A stretch of DNA of 64,000 nt from Methylobacterium sp. FF17 (GCF_025813715.1 NZ_CP107532.1:3612001-3676000); one strand, 5' to 3'; counted from the first letter of the stretch, positions 21,222 through 31,711 are shown. Notes: a model not told the origin generated them from the sequence alone. Numbers and translations are program-made.

Positions 21222-22409
21222 ATGCGTTTGAACTTACATCTCGGTTTGGCCGCCTGCGGTCTCGCGGCCCTGGTTGCCATGGCGCAGCCCGCGTGGTCTG
21301 CAGCTCCCCCGGCTCAGCCGAAGGAGGGCCCTGGCGGGATCGGCGACCGCGACGCGACGATCACGAAGCGCGGCCTCGGCAAGGCCGGCGCCGGAAGCTT
21401 CGTGTTCTACAAAGCTGGGGCGGCGCCCTCGGAAGGACGCCCGGTCATCGTGCTGCTCCATGCCTGGGGTGCGCCGAATCCCCAGGCCTACGGAGGCTGG
21501 ATCGACCATCTGGCACGCACCGGGGCCCTGGTGATCTTTCCCCGCTTCCAGGAGGTGAACCGCACGCGGCCGGCCGATGCGAGTGCCATCGCCGAGCGCC
21601 TGCTCAAGGCGGCCCTCGCGGAACTCGGCACGGATGCGGAGGCGAAGCCGGACCTGAAGCGCGTCGCGCTGATCGGGCATCTGGCCGGCGCTCCGATCGC
21701 GGCGAACATCGCGGCGGATGCCGGGGAGCAGGGATTGCCCGTGCCGCGCCTCGTCTTTGCAATCATGCCCGGTGGAATCGCGAGCGATGCACGGTCGCGT
21801 GGTGTCGTCCTTCACGATCTCTCCCGGATCGCCTCCGAGACCCTCGTGATCACGGTGATCGGCGACCGCGATGCGCGCGCGGCGGATCTGGCCGCCCGAC
21901 GCCTCCTGCGGGAGGCGAGCGCGGTTGCCACCGATCGCAAGCTGTTCCTGAGGGCGTTATCGGACGATCACGGTTTTCCGGCCCTGACAGCAACGCTGTC
22001 CTCACCGGCGGCGGTCGATCCCGCCTATGATGGCGGCGCGATCAAGCTGCCGCCGGAGCCTCCGCGCGATCCGAAGCAGCCGGCACCCCCCTTCAAATGG
22101 ACGCCCGACATGGCGCTGACGGGCGAGCAGACCACGCTGGTGGCACAGATCAACAATGCCCGCGCCGACAGCCTGGATTATCTCGCCTACTGGAAGACCT
22201 TCGATCTCGCGGCCACCGCGGCCTTCGCCGGCAGCGACGCCGGCACCCTGAAAGGCAATCCCCGCTTCGGCGACATGGAGCGTTGGGCGGACGGCTGGCC
22301 GGTCAAGCGCCTCGTGATCGAGACGCCGCGTGCCGCCGTGGCGCCGAGCGCAACGGCTCCCGCATCATCGGCGCCCCGGCCGAAGCCGGCCAGCGGACGA
22401 CGCCCCTGA
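21222..22409 (+). CDS. Secreted alpha/beta-hydrolase-like protein lacking the nucleophile Ser
   Basis: 395 residues: signal peptide (to about AWSAA), an alpha/beta hydrolase core with oxyanion-side VIVLLHAWGAPNP, and a proline-rich C-terminus. The expected nucleophile elbow G-H-S-x-G reads GHLAG, so the catalytic serine is replaced by leucine; His in DDHGFPALT remains. It may be a non-catalytic binder, or the alignment of the elbow may be wrong. No strong Shine-Dalgarno precedes the ATG. Confidence 0.7.
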   Translation: MRLNLHLGLAACGLAALVAMAQPAWSAAPPAQPKEGPGGIGDRDATITKRGLGKAGAGSFVFYKAGAAPSEGRPVIVLLHAWGAPNPQAYGGWIDHLARTGALVIFPRFQEVNRTRPADASAIAERLLKAALAELGTDAEAKPDLKRVALIGHLAGAPIAANIAADAGEQGLPVPRLVFAIMPGGIASDARSRGVVLHDLSRIASETLVITVIGDRDARAADLAARRLLREASAVATDRKLFLRALSDDHGFPALTATLSSPAAVDPAYDGGAIKLPPEPPRDPKQPAPPFKWTPDMALTGEQTTLVAQINNARADSLDYLAYWKTFDLAATAAFAGSDAGTLKGNPRFGDMERWADGWPVKRLVIETPRAAVAPSATAPASSAPRPKPASGRRP

Positions 22410-22449
22410 TCGTCGGCGCACGCCACGTCTCGGACCTGGATCGATCCCA

Positions 22450-23061
22450 ATGCAGCTGTTTCATTCACACCTTTCGCCCTTTGCGCGGAAAGTCATGGTC
22501 GTCGCCTTCGAGCACGGTCTTACGGACAGTCTCGAACTGCTTCCCGCCGCCGCCCATCCGATGAAGCGTGACGGGACGGTCCTGGCCCGGCACCCCATGG
22601 CGCAGGTGCCGACCCTCATCGACGAGTCCGGTCAGGCGATCGCCGACAGCCGCGTCATCTGCGAATACCTCGATACCCGGGCCGGGGGCGGCCTGTTCCC
22701 GGCGAGCGGCCCCGCGCGCTGGACCGCCCTGAACGATCAGTCCACGGCGGACGGCATGCTCGATGCCGCGCTGTTGGTCCGGTACGAGTTGACGGCCCGC
22801 CGTGAATCCGAGCGTTCAGCCGCCTGGATCGCCGGACAGACCGCGAAGATCGAGAGTGTACTCGCGAGCTTCGAAGCCAATGCGAGGCGCCTCGAGGCCC
22901 GCGTGGATATCGGGACCATCGCTCTCGGTTGCACCCTCGGCTACCTCGACCTGCGGTTCGCCGAACTCGCCTGGCCTGATGCCCATCCGGCCCTCGCGGC
23001 CTGGTACACGATGTTTGCGGCGCGCCCGTCGATGATGGCAACGCGGCCCCCCGCCTCCTGA
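22450..23061 (+). CDS. Glutathione S-transferase family protein
   Basis: 203 residues. N-terminal thioredoxin-like domain: active-site Ser in LSPFARKVMV, cis-Pro in QVPTLID, glutathione-binding IADSRVICEYLD. The C-terminal helical domain runs from about 85. It is a soluble detoxification or conjugation enzyme of the bacterial GST type. It follows the hydrolase-like gene by 40 bases and may share its transcript. Confidence 0.92.
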   Translation: MQLFHSHLSPFARKVMVVAFEHGLTDSLELLPAAAHPMKRDGTVLARHPMAQVPTLIDESGQAIADSRVICEYLDTRAGGGLFPASGPARWTALNDQSTADGMLDAALLVRYELTARRESERSAAWIAGQTAKIESVLASFEANARRLEARVDIGTIALGCTLGYLDLRFAELAWPDAHPALAAWYTMFAARPSMMATRPPAS

Positions 23062-23123
23062 GGCGGGACAGGTCTGGCGCAGGGGTTGCGTGATCGCCTT
23101 CGGGGTCTCCCGGAGAAGCCGCC

Positions 23124-23324
23124 ATGCCCGATTTCGTCGCCGCGCTCGCCGCCGCCATACTCTTCTGCGTCGTCGTTCTTCTTCTGAACGCGCTGACGCG
23201 GCTCACGCTGGGGCTGCATCTGGCCCCCGCCGACCTCGCCGAGAACGGCCTCGCTCAATTCGTCCCCGCTCTCGTGGTGTCCGTATTGGTCTGGCGACGG
23301 GCGGTGGGCCGCCGTCCGGTCTGA
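23124..23324 (+). CDS. Small membrane protein of unknown function
   Basis: 66 residues with two hydrophobic segments (about 5-25 and 44-58) joined by a loop with LAPADLAENG. GGAG lies 8 bases before the ATG, a good ribosome site. No family recognised. Confidence 0.6.
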   Translation: MPDFVAALAAAILFCVVVLLLNALTRLTLGLHLAPADLAENGLAQFVPALVVSVLVWRRAVGRRPV

Positions 23325-23419
23325 GGCGCGCGATCCGCCCGAGCGCACGGTCTCGTGGCCCTCCGAATCAGCCGCCAAACCGGTCGTGTCGAAAACGTGG
23401 CCGTCGTGTGACCACAGCA

Positions 23420-23444
23420 GGAACCCGATCGCTAACTTGGCGTT
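23420..23444 (+). promoter_or_regulatory. EcfG promoter of the DUF1328 gene (GGAAC-N16-CGTT)
   Basis: Exact GGAAC (23420-23424), 16-base spacer, CGTT (23441-23444), 55 bases before the ATG at 23500. Confidence 0.8.
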
Positions 23445-23499
23445 ATGCTGACATGAGGTCGCAGCCGATGCTGCACCATACTTGATAAGGGTGAGTCAC

Positions 23500-23676
23500 A
23501 TGCTCGGTTGGGCCGTTACATTCCTGGTCGTCGCCCTCGTTGCGGCGCTGCTTGGCTTCGGTGGCATTGCCGGCACGGCGATGGAAGCCGCCAAGCTCGT
23601 GTTCTTCGTCGCGATCGTGCTCTTCGCCATCTCGGCCGTGATCGGCCTGATGCGCGGCCGCTCGCCGACCCTCTGA
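23500..23676 (+). CDS. DUF1328 (YtjA-type) small membrane protein
   Basis: 58 residues from the ATG at 23500: [19 protein letters not shown], then [15 protein letters not shown] and a second membrane segment. This is the whole DUF1328 family pattern. Function unknown; relatives are often stress-induced. AAGGGTGAG lies just upstream. An exact EcfG promoter precedes it and a strong terminator follows at 23721. Confidence 0.9.
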   Translation: MLGWAVTFLVVALVAALLGFGGIAGTAMEAAKLVFFVAIVLFAISAVIGLMRGRSPTL

Positions 23677-23720
23677 CATAGGTCCGGGTCAGGATGAAAC
23701 CCTGATCCGAACAGCATGGA

Positions 23721-23750
23721 AAGGGCCGCTCGTTCACGCGAGCGGCCCTT
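23721..23750. terminator. Intrinsic terminator between DUF1328 gene and nepR
   Basis: 12-bp perfect stem (23721-23732 with 23739-23750), loop TTCACG, followed by CTTCG. It lies between convergent genes and could serve both. Confidence 0.75.
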
Positions 23751-23799
23751 CTTCGTCGAAGACAGCGATTGACGGTGATAGGCCGTCCGCCGTGGCCTC

Positions 23800-24024
23800 T
23801 CAGGCGTCCGGGTCCGGATCAAACGTCGTACCGTCGAGTTTAGCGATGAGATCGCGGAAGCGGTCTGGAACCGGTTGCTGGATGATCGTATCGTACATCG
23901 CGCGCAGGTGCAGTCCGATCCGCTTCTGGGTATGATCACTGAGGCCCTGCCCCGCGGGATCGTCACTCGTCTTCGGGAGCGCGCCCTCGGGGGAGGGGCC
24001 GGCGCCCGATCCGTGTTCGTCCAT
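23800..24024 (-). CDS. nepR: NepR, anti-sigma factor of the general stress response
   Basis: 74 residues from ATG 24024. Its core IGLHLRAMYDTIIQQPVPDRF followed by RDLIAKLD is the NepR signature: two helices that clamp the sigma factor EcfG and are captured by phosphorylated PhyR. The ATG at 24024 has AAGGGGA 8 bases upstream; the in-frame ATG at 24057 has a poor site. Divergent from phyR, with its own EcfG promoter, so it is part of a feedback loop. Confidence 0.93.
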   Translation of the reverse strand: MDEHGSGAGPSPEGALPKTSDDPAGQGLSDHTQKRIGLHLRAMYDTIIQQPVPDRFRDLIAKLDGTTFDPDPDA

Positions 24025-24103
24025 ACTCAGGTCCCCTTGGATGTCGACAAGCGACATCGCCGCGATTGTTTTGCGGCGTCACATAGGCCATGGCTGCTGC
24101 TGC

Positions 24104-24128
24104 AACGCTGGTGTGAACAATGGGTTCC
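24104..24128 (-). promoter_or_regulatory. EcfG promoter of nepR (minus strand)
   Basis: On the minus strand GGAAC (24128-24124), 16 bases, CGTT (24107-24104), about 80 bases before the nepR ATG. Its upstream end is only 9 bases from the phyR promoter. Confidence 0.85.
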
Positions 24129-24136
24129 CGACCGGC

Positions 24137-24161
24137 GGAACGGAGCCCGGCATTCCGCGTT
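24137..24161 (+). promoter_or_regulatory. EcfG promoter of phyR
   Basis: GGAAC (24137-24141), 16 bases, CGTT (24158-24161), 43 bases before the phyR ATG. Together with the nepR site it makes a back-to-back promoter pair. Confidence 0.88.
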
Positions 24162-24204
24162 GTGGCGGAGGCGCCCGAGAGAACGGCACAGCCAAGGGGA
24201 TATA

Positions 24205-25008
24205 ATGTCGACAGCTCAACTCGTCGTTCAGCACCTGCCGTACCTGCGCCGTTACGCGCGGGCGCTGACCGGCAGCCAAGTGGCTGGCGACGCCTACGTG
24301 GCGGCGACGCTCGAAACTCTGGTGAATGAGCCGGAGACGCTCGGCCGCAGCTCGAACGTGAAGGCTGATCTGTTTCGCGTCTTCACGCGCATTTGGAATT
24401 CGCTCTCGGTGAACGGCCAGAGCGAGCAGGTTCAGCACGACCTTCCGGCCGAGGTGCGGCTCGGGCAGATCACGCCGCTTCCCCGTCAGGCGTTCCTGCT
24501 CTCCTGCCTCGAAGGCTTTTCGGAGGAGGATGCCGCCATCATCCTCGACGTCGACGTCGGTCAGGTTCGGGACCTCGTCGACGAGGCGGGCCGCGAACTC
24601 GCCGCCGACATGGCCACCGAGATCCTCATCATCGAGGACGAGCCCCTGATCGCCATGGACTTGGAAGCCCTCGTCGAGGGGCTCGGCCACAATGTCATCG
24701 GTGTGGCTCGGACGCGCACCGAAGCCATCAAGATCGCATCCGAAGGCACACGCCCGGGCCTGATCCTGGCCGATATCCAGCTCGCGGACGGCAGCTCCGG
24801 CCTCGATGCGGTCAACGATCTCCTGAAGACCTTCGAGGTTCCGGTGATCTTCATCACCGCGTATCCGGAGCGCTTCCTCACCGGCGAGCGGCCAGAGCCA
24901 GCCTTCCTCATCGCCAAGCCGTTCCAACCCGCGAATGTCTCGGCCGTGATCAGTCAGGCCCTGTTCTTCCAGCAAAGCGCACGTCGGCGCGAGTCGAAGA
25001 CGGCCTGA
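24205..25008 (+). CDS. phyR: PhyR, anti-anti-sigma response regulator of the general stress response
   Basis: 267 residues, the length of Methylobacterium extorquens PhyR. The N-terminal sigma-factor-like domain (about 1-135) mimics EcfG and, when the C-terminal receiver is phosphorylated, binds NepR and frees EcfG. Receiver features: acidic IIEDEPLIAMD, phospho-acceptor Asp190 in LILADIQLADG, the FITAYPERFLTG segment and Lys in LIAKPF. AAGGGG lies 7 bases before ATG. An EcfG promoter precedes it and a terminator follows. The sigma factor and the histidine kinases are not in this window. Confidence 0.97.
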   Translation: MSTAQLVVQHLPYLRRYARALTGSQVAGDAYVAATLETLVNEPETLGRSSNVKADLFRVFTRIWNSLSVNGQSEQVQHDLPAEVRLGQITPLPRQAFLLSCLEGFSEEDAAIILDVDVGQVRDLVDEAGRELAADMATEILIIEDEPLIAMDLEALVEGLGHNVIGVARTRTEAIKIASEGTRPGLILADIQLADGSSGLDAVNDLLKTFEVPVIFITAYPERFLTGERPEPAFLIAKPFQPANVSAVISQALFFQQSARRRESKTA

Positions 25009-25053
25009 TCCGGCGCGGCGAACGCCGCAATCGATCCTTTAACGTAACGACGA

Positions 25054-25078
25054 CCCCGGCCAGAAGCCGGGGTTTTTT
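25054..25078 (+). terminator. Intrinsic terminator of phyR
   Basis: CCCCGGC (25054-25060) pairs with GCCGGGG (25066-25072) and is followed by six T. Confidence 0.9.
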
Positions 25079-25112
25079 ATTGCCCGATGCTCGATGCGGT
25101 CGATTCGACGCG

Positions 25113-25202
25113 AAAAAAACGGGTCGGAGATGATCCGACCCGTTCGAAAGGTTCCGGCCAATGCACAAGGGGAATGCGGGGGAGGACCAGGCGGCCGGGT
25201 GC
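25113..25202 (-). ncRNA. Candidate general-stress small RNA 1
   Basis: About 90 nt, transcribed on the minus strand from an exact EcfG promoter (25209-25233) to an intrinsic terminator: an 11-bp stem (25118-25128 with 25134-25144) whose 3' arm runs into seven T. The transcript has no ATG. Near the 5' end a CCGGCC/GGCCGG helix (25193-25198 with 25154-25159) encloses a C-rich loop with CCTCCCCC (25185-25178) and CCCC, able to pair with Shine-Dalgarno sequences. It lies in the gap between phyR and the next gene. The layout resembles Caulobacter GsrN and the Rhizobiales CCUCC-loop RNAs; identity with either is not shown. Confidence 0.65.
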
Positions 25203-25208
25203 CTGAAC

Positions 25209-25233
25209 AACGACCGATGGGCGGGGCGGTTCC
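25209..25233 (-). promoter_or_regulatory. EcfG promoter of candidate sRNA 1
   Basis: Minus strand GGAAC (25233-25229), 16 bases, CGTT (25212-25209). No coding region starts downstream before the terminator. Confidence 0.8.
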
Positions 25234-25374
25234 AAAATCCCCGGCCTGGGTCGCAATTTATGAAGATGTTGCAGCTTGACCACACGCCCGGGATCCGACG
25301 CGCGGTCGCGTACGACGATCAGAGCAATTTGCGCCGTTGAATTAACGTCCTGAAATCCAGATTAAAATGGTTAA

Positions 25375-25399
25375 GGAACCGTTTTCAGGCCGCCGCGTT
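25375..25399 (+). promoter_or_regulatory. EcfG promoter of small secreted protein gene
   Basis: GGAAC (25375-25379), 16 bases, CGTT (25396-25399), 40 bases before the ATG at 25440. Confidence 0.8.
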
Positions 25400-25439
25400 G
25401 ATCGTGCAACCTGTCAAGCTCCGCATGGAGATTACGACG

Positions 25440-25793
25440 ATGTTCCGGTCTGGATTCTTTCTCAGCGTGAGTGGACCGGCCGCGATCTTGACCCTGATGG
25501 TCCATCCGACCGTTCGCGAGACGGCTGACCAGTGGAGGCCAAGCGTGTCGATCGAGAGTTCGGCCGGATCATCGGATGCTCGTGCGATCAGCGCGCTGAG
25601 CCACGGCCGTGTCGCCTTCATCCCATCCGCCCCGGCACGCACCAGGGTGATGCCTCCCAGCGCCGGCCAGACGGCCAGCGACAAGGAAATGCCGCGTATG
25701 CGTAAGCCTCTCCAGGAAGGCTGCGAACGGTCGATCAGCTCCCTCGCGGGACCGGAAGCGCGTCGGATGCTGCCGGGTCGGTGCATGACCTGA
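25440..25793 (+). CDS. Small secreted protein of unknown function, EcfG-dependent
   Basis: About 117 residues from ATG 25440 (GGAG 9 bases upstream; an ATG at 25425 has none). A hydrophobic start (MFRSGFFLSVSGPAAILTLM) looks like a signal or anchor segment, then a low-complexity middle and a Cys-bracketed tail GCERSISSLAGPEARRMLPGRC. I recall similar C-terminal Cys pairs in small Methylobacterium secreted proteins, but no function. An exact EcfG promoter and a long terminator frame it as a single-gene stress unit. Confidence 0.65.
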   Translation: MFRSGFFLSVSGPAAILTLMVHPTVRETADQWRPSVSIESSAGSSDARAISALSHGRVAFIPSAPARTRVMPPSAGQTASDKEMPRMRKPLQEGCERSISSLAGPEARRMLPGRCMT

Positions 25794-25813
25794 GCGGCAA
25801 CACAGTATGCCGA

Positions 25814-25856
25814 CAACGACAAAGCCCCGTTCTTAGCGAGCGGGGCTTTGTCGTTG
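25814..25856. terminator. Long intrinsic terminator hairpin
   Basis: 16-bp perfect stem (25814-25829 with 25841-25856), loop of 11. It contains AAAGCCCCG/CGGGGCTTT, the usual bidirectional form, and ends the 25440 gene. Confidence 0.88.
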
Positions 25857-25864
25857 GAAGACCC

Positions 25865-25903
25865 AAAAAAACGGAAACCGCGCGGTCCGACAGGACCGCG
25901 CGG
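25865..25903 (-). terminator. Intrinsic terminator of the KGG gene
   Basis: 11-bp stem (25878-25888 with 25893-25903), loop GACA; on the minus strand it is followed by TTTCCG and seven T. Confidence 0.88.
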
Positions 25904-25911
25904 AATAAGAT

Positions 25912-26106
25912 CTAGTCCTCGCCGGGCCGTCCGGAACCCGTGGACTGTCCGCCCTTGCGACCGGCATTCGACGCGAGTTCGCGATCCTGAGAGAACGAGC
26001 GCTTCTCGGCCGGCACGCTGCGGCCGCCCTTGCTCGCGATCTCCCGTTGACGCTCGAGATCCATCGAGGCGAAACCTCGCTTCGAGGTGGAATTTCCTGA
26101 TGCCAT
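25912..26106 (-). CDS. KGG-repeat stress-induced protein
   Basis: 64 residues, hydrophilic and probably disordered. Two repeats with ASKGG (about 25-29) and NAGRKGG (about 50-56) match the stress-induced KGG (acidophilic repeat, con-10-like) family. These small proteins accumulate under desiccation and general stress. A strong ribosome site GAGGAGG lies 5 bases before ATG. An EcfG-like promoter and a terminator frame it. Confidence 0.88.
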   Translation of the reverse strand: MASGNSTSKRGFASMDLERQREIASKGGRSVPAEKRSFSQDRELASNAGRKGGQSTGSGRPGED

Positions 26107-26141
26107 CAGCGCCTCCTCAGCATTGCTTTCACTGGATGGAC

Positions 26142-26166
26142 AACCTTTGCCAATATCGATGGTTCC
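26142..26166 (-). promoter_or_regulatory. EcfG-like promoter of the KGG gene (GGAAC-N16-GGTT)
   Basis: Minus strand GGAAC (26166-26162), 16 bases, GGTT (26145-26142), 35 bases before the ATG. One mismatch in the minus-10. Confidence 0.6.
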
Positions 26167-26395
26167 TCGTCTCGTGGGGGTGGCAGCAAAGCGCCCGAGG
26201 AGAATTGGGCGTTAATTCAAGCTTAACCGTTAAGGGCAAAGCAGAGCTCGCGCCGTCGCACGCTGTTGCCGTCACCGTCGGCCGCGGGCTCGACCGCCCG
26301 CTCTGGACAAAGTTGCGCCGACCGGCATTGGATGGCTGAATCGTGCCGTGCCGGGAGGGACGTCGCGCCGTTGGAGCCGTCCCAGGAGCCCGCCC

Positions 26396-26839
26396 ATGAC
26401 CCTCGACACCGAGGTATCCTCGCTGCGTCAGGTACCGTTGTTTCGCGGCGTCGAGCCGTCGCGTCTCAAGCTGCTGGCGTTCACGAGCGAGCGCGTCCAC
26501 TTCGAGGCTGGCCAGCAACTCTTCGCCCGCGGGGATGCGGCGGACGCCGCCTACCTGCTGCTCGACGGGACCGCCGAAGTCTCCATCGACCGGCCGCAGG
26601 GGCCATTCCGCCTCGCGCTCCTCGGCGCCAATGCGCTGGTGGGCGAGATGGGTATCCTGGCCGACCAGCCGCGCTCCGCCACGGTGTCGGCGGTCGAGCC
26701 GGCCAATGCCCTCCGGATCGACCGGGCGGTGTTCCTCGAGCTGCTCGCGCAGTTTCCCCAGATCGGCATTGCGGTCATGCGCGAGCTGGCCCTGCGCCTG
26801 GAACAGACGAACCAGCAACTCGCGCAGAGCCAGGGCTGA
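26396..26839 (+). CDS. Cyclic nucleotide-binding domain protein
   Basis: 147 residues comprising only a CAP_ED/cNMP-binding domain: the barrel LFARGDAADAAYLLLDGTAEV, the phosphate-binding segment VGEMGILADQPRSATVSA, and a helical tail RELALRLEQTNQQL. No HTH or other output domain, so it is not a classical CRP. It may be a sensor subunit acting by contact. AGGAG lies 7 bases before ATG. No operon partner. Confidence 0.85.
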   Translation: MTLDTEVSSLRQVPLFRGVEPSRLKLLAFTSERVHFEAGQQLFARGDAADAAYLLLDGTAEVSIDRPQGPFRLALLGANALVGEMGILADQPRSATVSAVEPANALRIDRAVFLELLAQFPQIGIAVMRELALRLEQTNQQLAQSQG

Positions 26840-26888
26840 GAGACCGTCGGAGCGGAGGGTCCGACGCGAAGCGTCGGGATCGGCGGCC

Positions 26889-27332
26889 TCACGCCTCCGG
26901 ATAGGTGATGAATTCCATCAGGGAACCGTCCGGGTCGCGGAAATACACGCTGATCCCGAGCCCGGCCGCGCCGTTGCGTTCCACGGGCCCCAGTTCGATG
27001 GGGACGCCGTGGGCGGCGAGATGCGCAGCAGCCGTCTTGATCGGCCCTGACCAGCGGAAACACAGGTCGCTGTTGCCGGGCATCACCGGTCGTTCGGCGA
27101 GCGGCGTCGCCTCGACCCCGGGCCCGTGGACGTTCAGCTGAACCCCGCCGAACCGATAGGCGGAGCCGACGCCCAGTGAGATGACCTCCGCGCCCATCAC
27201 ATCTCGGTAGAACGCGTTGGAACGCTCCCAGTCGGTGACGTGGATGACGCAGTGGTCGAGGTGGATGGCGGGCGCGAGGCCGGCGACAGGCGCCTCCACA
27301 TCGATCGTCGTGAGCGTCTGCGTATCGGCCAT
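26889..27332 (-). CDS. VOC (glyoxalase/bleomycin-resistance fold) protein
   Basis: 147 residues with two beta-alpha-beta-beta-beta modules. Probable metal ligands: His in HLDHCVIHV, His in QLNVHGPG and Glu in DGSLMEFITY. Related to extradiol-type or fosfomycin-type VOC proteins; substrate unknown. AGGA 7 bases before ATG. It converges on the cNMP-binding gene, with a GCGTCGG hairpin at 26861-26877 between them. Confidence 0.85.
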   Translation of the reverse strand: MADTQTLTTIDVEAPVAGLAPAIHLDHCVIHVTDWERSNAFYRDVMGAEVISLGVGSAYRFGGVQLNVHGPGVEATPLAERPVMPGNSDLCFRWSGPIKTAAAHLAAHGVPIELGPVERNGAAGLGISVYFRDPDGSLMEFITYPEA

Positions 27333-27563
27333 GTCGCATCCTGCCGTGTCCGGGAGCGGGGCCGATCATGGGGGCGGGTGTCCCGGCGTGCAATACCGTC
27401 GGTTGAACCGAAGAGGGTGGCCCTCGCGAGGATGCGGCGAGATCAAGGCGCCTCGTACCGTACGCGGCATCCACCCTGCGGCGGGAAAGACACAACCTTT
27501 GCCGCTGAGCGAGGCTAGTCAGGAGACAACTGTCGTCCGACACGTCGAATCGTGGAGCCGTCC

Positions 27564-28205
27564 ATGCCGCCCCGCCGCCTTGCCCTTGGCCTGATCCTGC
27601 TGGCCCCCCTGGCCGCCTGCCAATCGCGGGGACCGCTGGCCACGGCGCAGAACGACGAGGCCGCCTGGTACACCGGGACGATGCCGGACAAGCCGTTCGA
27701 CGTGCCCCTCGTCGACACGGCGCGCCTCGACCCGAAATACCGCCGCCAGGTGGTGCGCTACACCGGCCCCGAGAAGCCCGGGACCATCGTGGTCGATATC
27801 GACGCCCGCCAGCTCGCCCTGGTTCAGGAGGACGGCACGGCCCTGCAGTACGGTGTCGGCGTCGGCAAGCTCGGCTTTTCCTGGAAGGGGCAGGCCCGGG
27901 TCGGACGAAAGGGAACCTGGCCCGATTGGCGCCCCACCACGACGATGGTCTCGCTGAATCCGGACCTGCCCCGCACGCTCAAGGGCGGCGTGGACAACCC
28001 GCTCGGAGCGCGCGCCCTGTACCTCTACCAGGGATCTCGCGACATCCTGTTCCGCATTCACGGCACCAACGAACCGTGGAGCATCGGTGAGCAGATGTCC
28101 TCCGGCTGCGTGCGCATGTTGAATGAGGACATCGTCGATCTCTACGAGCGTGTTCCCGTGGGAGCGACGGTGCTCATCAAGAGGAACGGGAAGTACCGGG
28201 TCTAA
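27564..28205 (+). CDS. L,D-transpeptidase lipoprotein (YkuD family)
   Basis: 213 residues. Lipobox LAAC with Cys19, so membrane-anchored in the periplasm. YkuD domain with the catalytic HGTNEPWSIG...SSGCVRM (His and Cys). It links peptidoglycan stems by 3-3 bonds or attaches proteins. GGAG lies 6 bases before ATG 27564; a GTG at 27552 is less likely. A GGCCGCG/CGCGGCC hairpin (28235-28255) follows. Confidence 0.93.
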   Translation: MPPRRLALGLILLAPLAACQSRGPLATAQNDEAAWYTGTMPDKPFDVPLVDTARLDPKYRRQVVRYTGPEKPGTIVVDIDARQLALVQEDGTALQYGVGVGKLGFSWKGQARVGRKGTWPDWRPTTTMVSLNPDLPRTLKGGVDNPLGARALYLYQGSRDILFRIHGTNEPWSIGEQMSSGCVRMLNEDIVDLYERVPVGATVLIKRNGKYRV

Positions 28206-28283
28206 GTCGCCGCCACTCGGACGCGACGAAAGCCGGCCGCGAGGGACACGCGGCCGACGAACGGAAGTGAAGGACCACGCGCG

Positions 28284-28436
28284 ATGACCATCACCATCTC
28301 CAGCCTTCAACCGATCATTGCACTGGCGGCCGGCATCCTCATCCTGATCGTGCCGCGACTGTTGAACTTCATCGTCGCCATTTACCTGATCCTCGTTGGC
28401 CTTATCGGCCTGGGAGTCTTCCGCTCCCTATCCTGA
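28284..28436 (+). CDS. DUF3096 small membrane protein
   Basis: 50 residues: PIIALAAGILILIVPRLLNF followed by IVAIYLILVGLIGL, the full DUF3096 pattern of two short membrane segments. Function unknown. AAGGA lies 9 bases upstream. Confidence 0.85.
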   Translation: MTITISSLQPIIALAAGILILIVPRLLNFIVAIYLILVGLIGLGVFRSLS

Positions 28437-28582
28437 GGTTGTGCCGAGGGGTTACAGGAAGCTGAAACCGTTACGACGTTCAGGCTTGGCCGTGCCGTTC
28501 ATCTTGCGTTGCAGCACGAGATGGTCCAACCCGCCGTGTTAGGCATGGGGCGCGTTTCACTCCTGCAAGCGGACGGATACAA

Positions 28583-31255
<2,673 letters not shown>

Positions 31256-31279
31256 GGCTAAGACGCACCGGAACCGAGT

Positions 31280-31304
31280 TCGGGGCGGCCCTCGGCCGCC
31301 CCGA
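31280..31304 (+). terminator. Intrinsic terminator of ppdK
   Basis: 11-bp stem (31280-31290 with 31294-31304), loop CTC, followed by CTTTCC. Confidence 0.8.
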
Positions 31305-31447
31305 CTTTCCTGTGAACGTCCCGTTCAACAAATTGTCGAAAACGCGGCGAACCGATGACGCGCGGGCACGTTCAGTGCTAGTGCCGAACCGTTGCGCGCG
31401 GGTCATCCTGCTCACAGGGGCGGCAGACAACGCGTGGGATCGCCGGC

Positions 31448-31711
31448 ATGAACGATACCAGCCCACCTCCTCTCTTCATGAACGAAACCCCCGTTGCGGT
31501 TCCGTTGCCCCGGGCGGTCCAGCAGGCCTATCTCTGGGTCGTTGCCGGCCTGGGCGGCTTGGCCACGATCGGTCTGTTCGTCTTCGCGGTCGCGACCCAG
31601 AGCAGCGCCGATGCGGAGCGGATCGCAGGCCGGAATGGTGCGGAACGCTCGAGCCTGGCCACGGTCATCGGCCACCTCGCCGCCACGCATGGGCGCCCCG
31701 GCGCGCTCTGA
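31448..31711 (+). CDS. Unknown single-pass membrane protein
   Basis: 87 residues: a Pro-rich cytoplasmic start, one membrane segment (AYLWVVAGLGGLATIGLFVFAVA), and a short polar tail. No family recognised. Only a weak ribosome site is visible. Confidence 0.55.
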   Translation: MNDTSPPPLFMNETPVAVPLPRAVQQAYLWVVAGLGGLATIGLFVFAVATQSSADAERIAGRNGAERSSLATVIGHLAATHGRPGAL

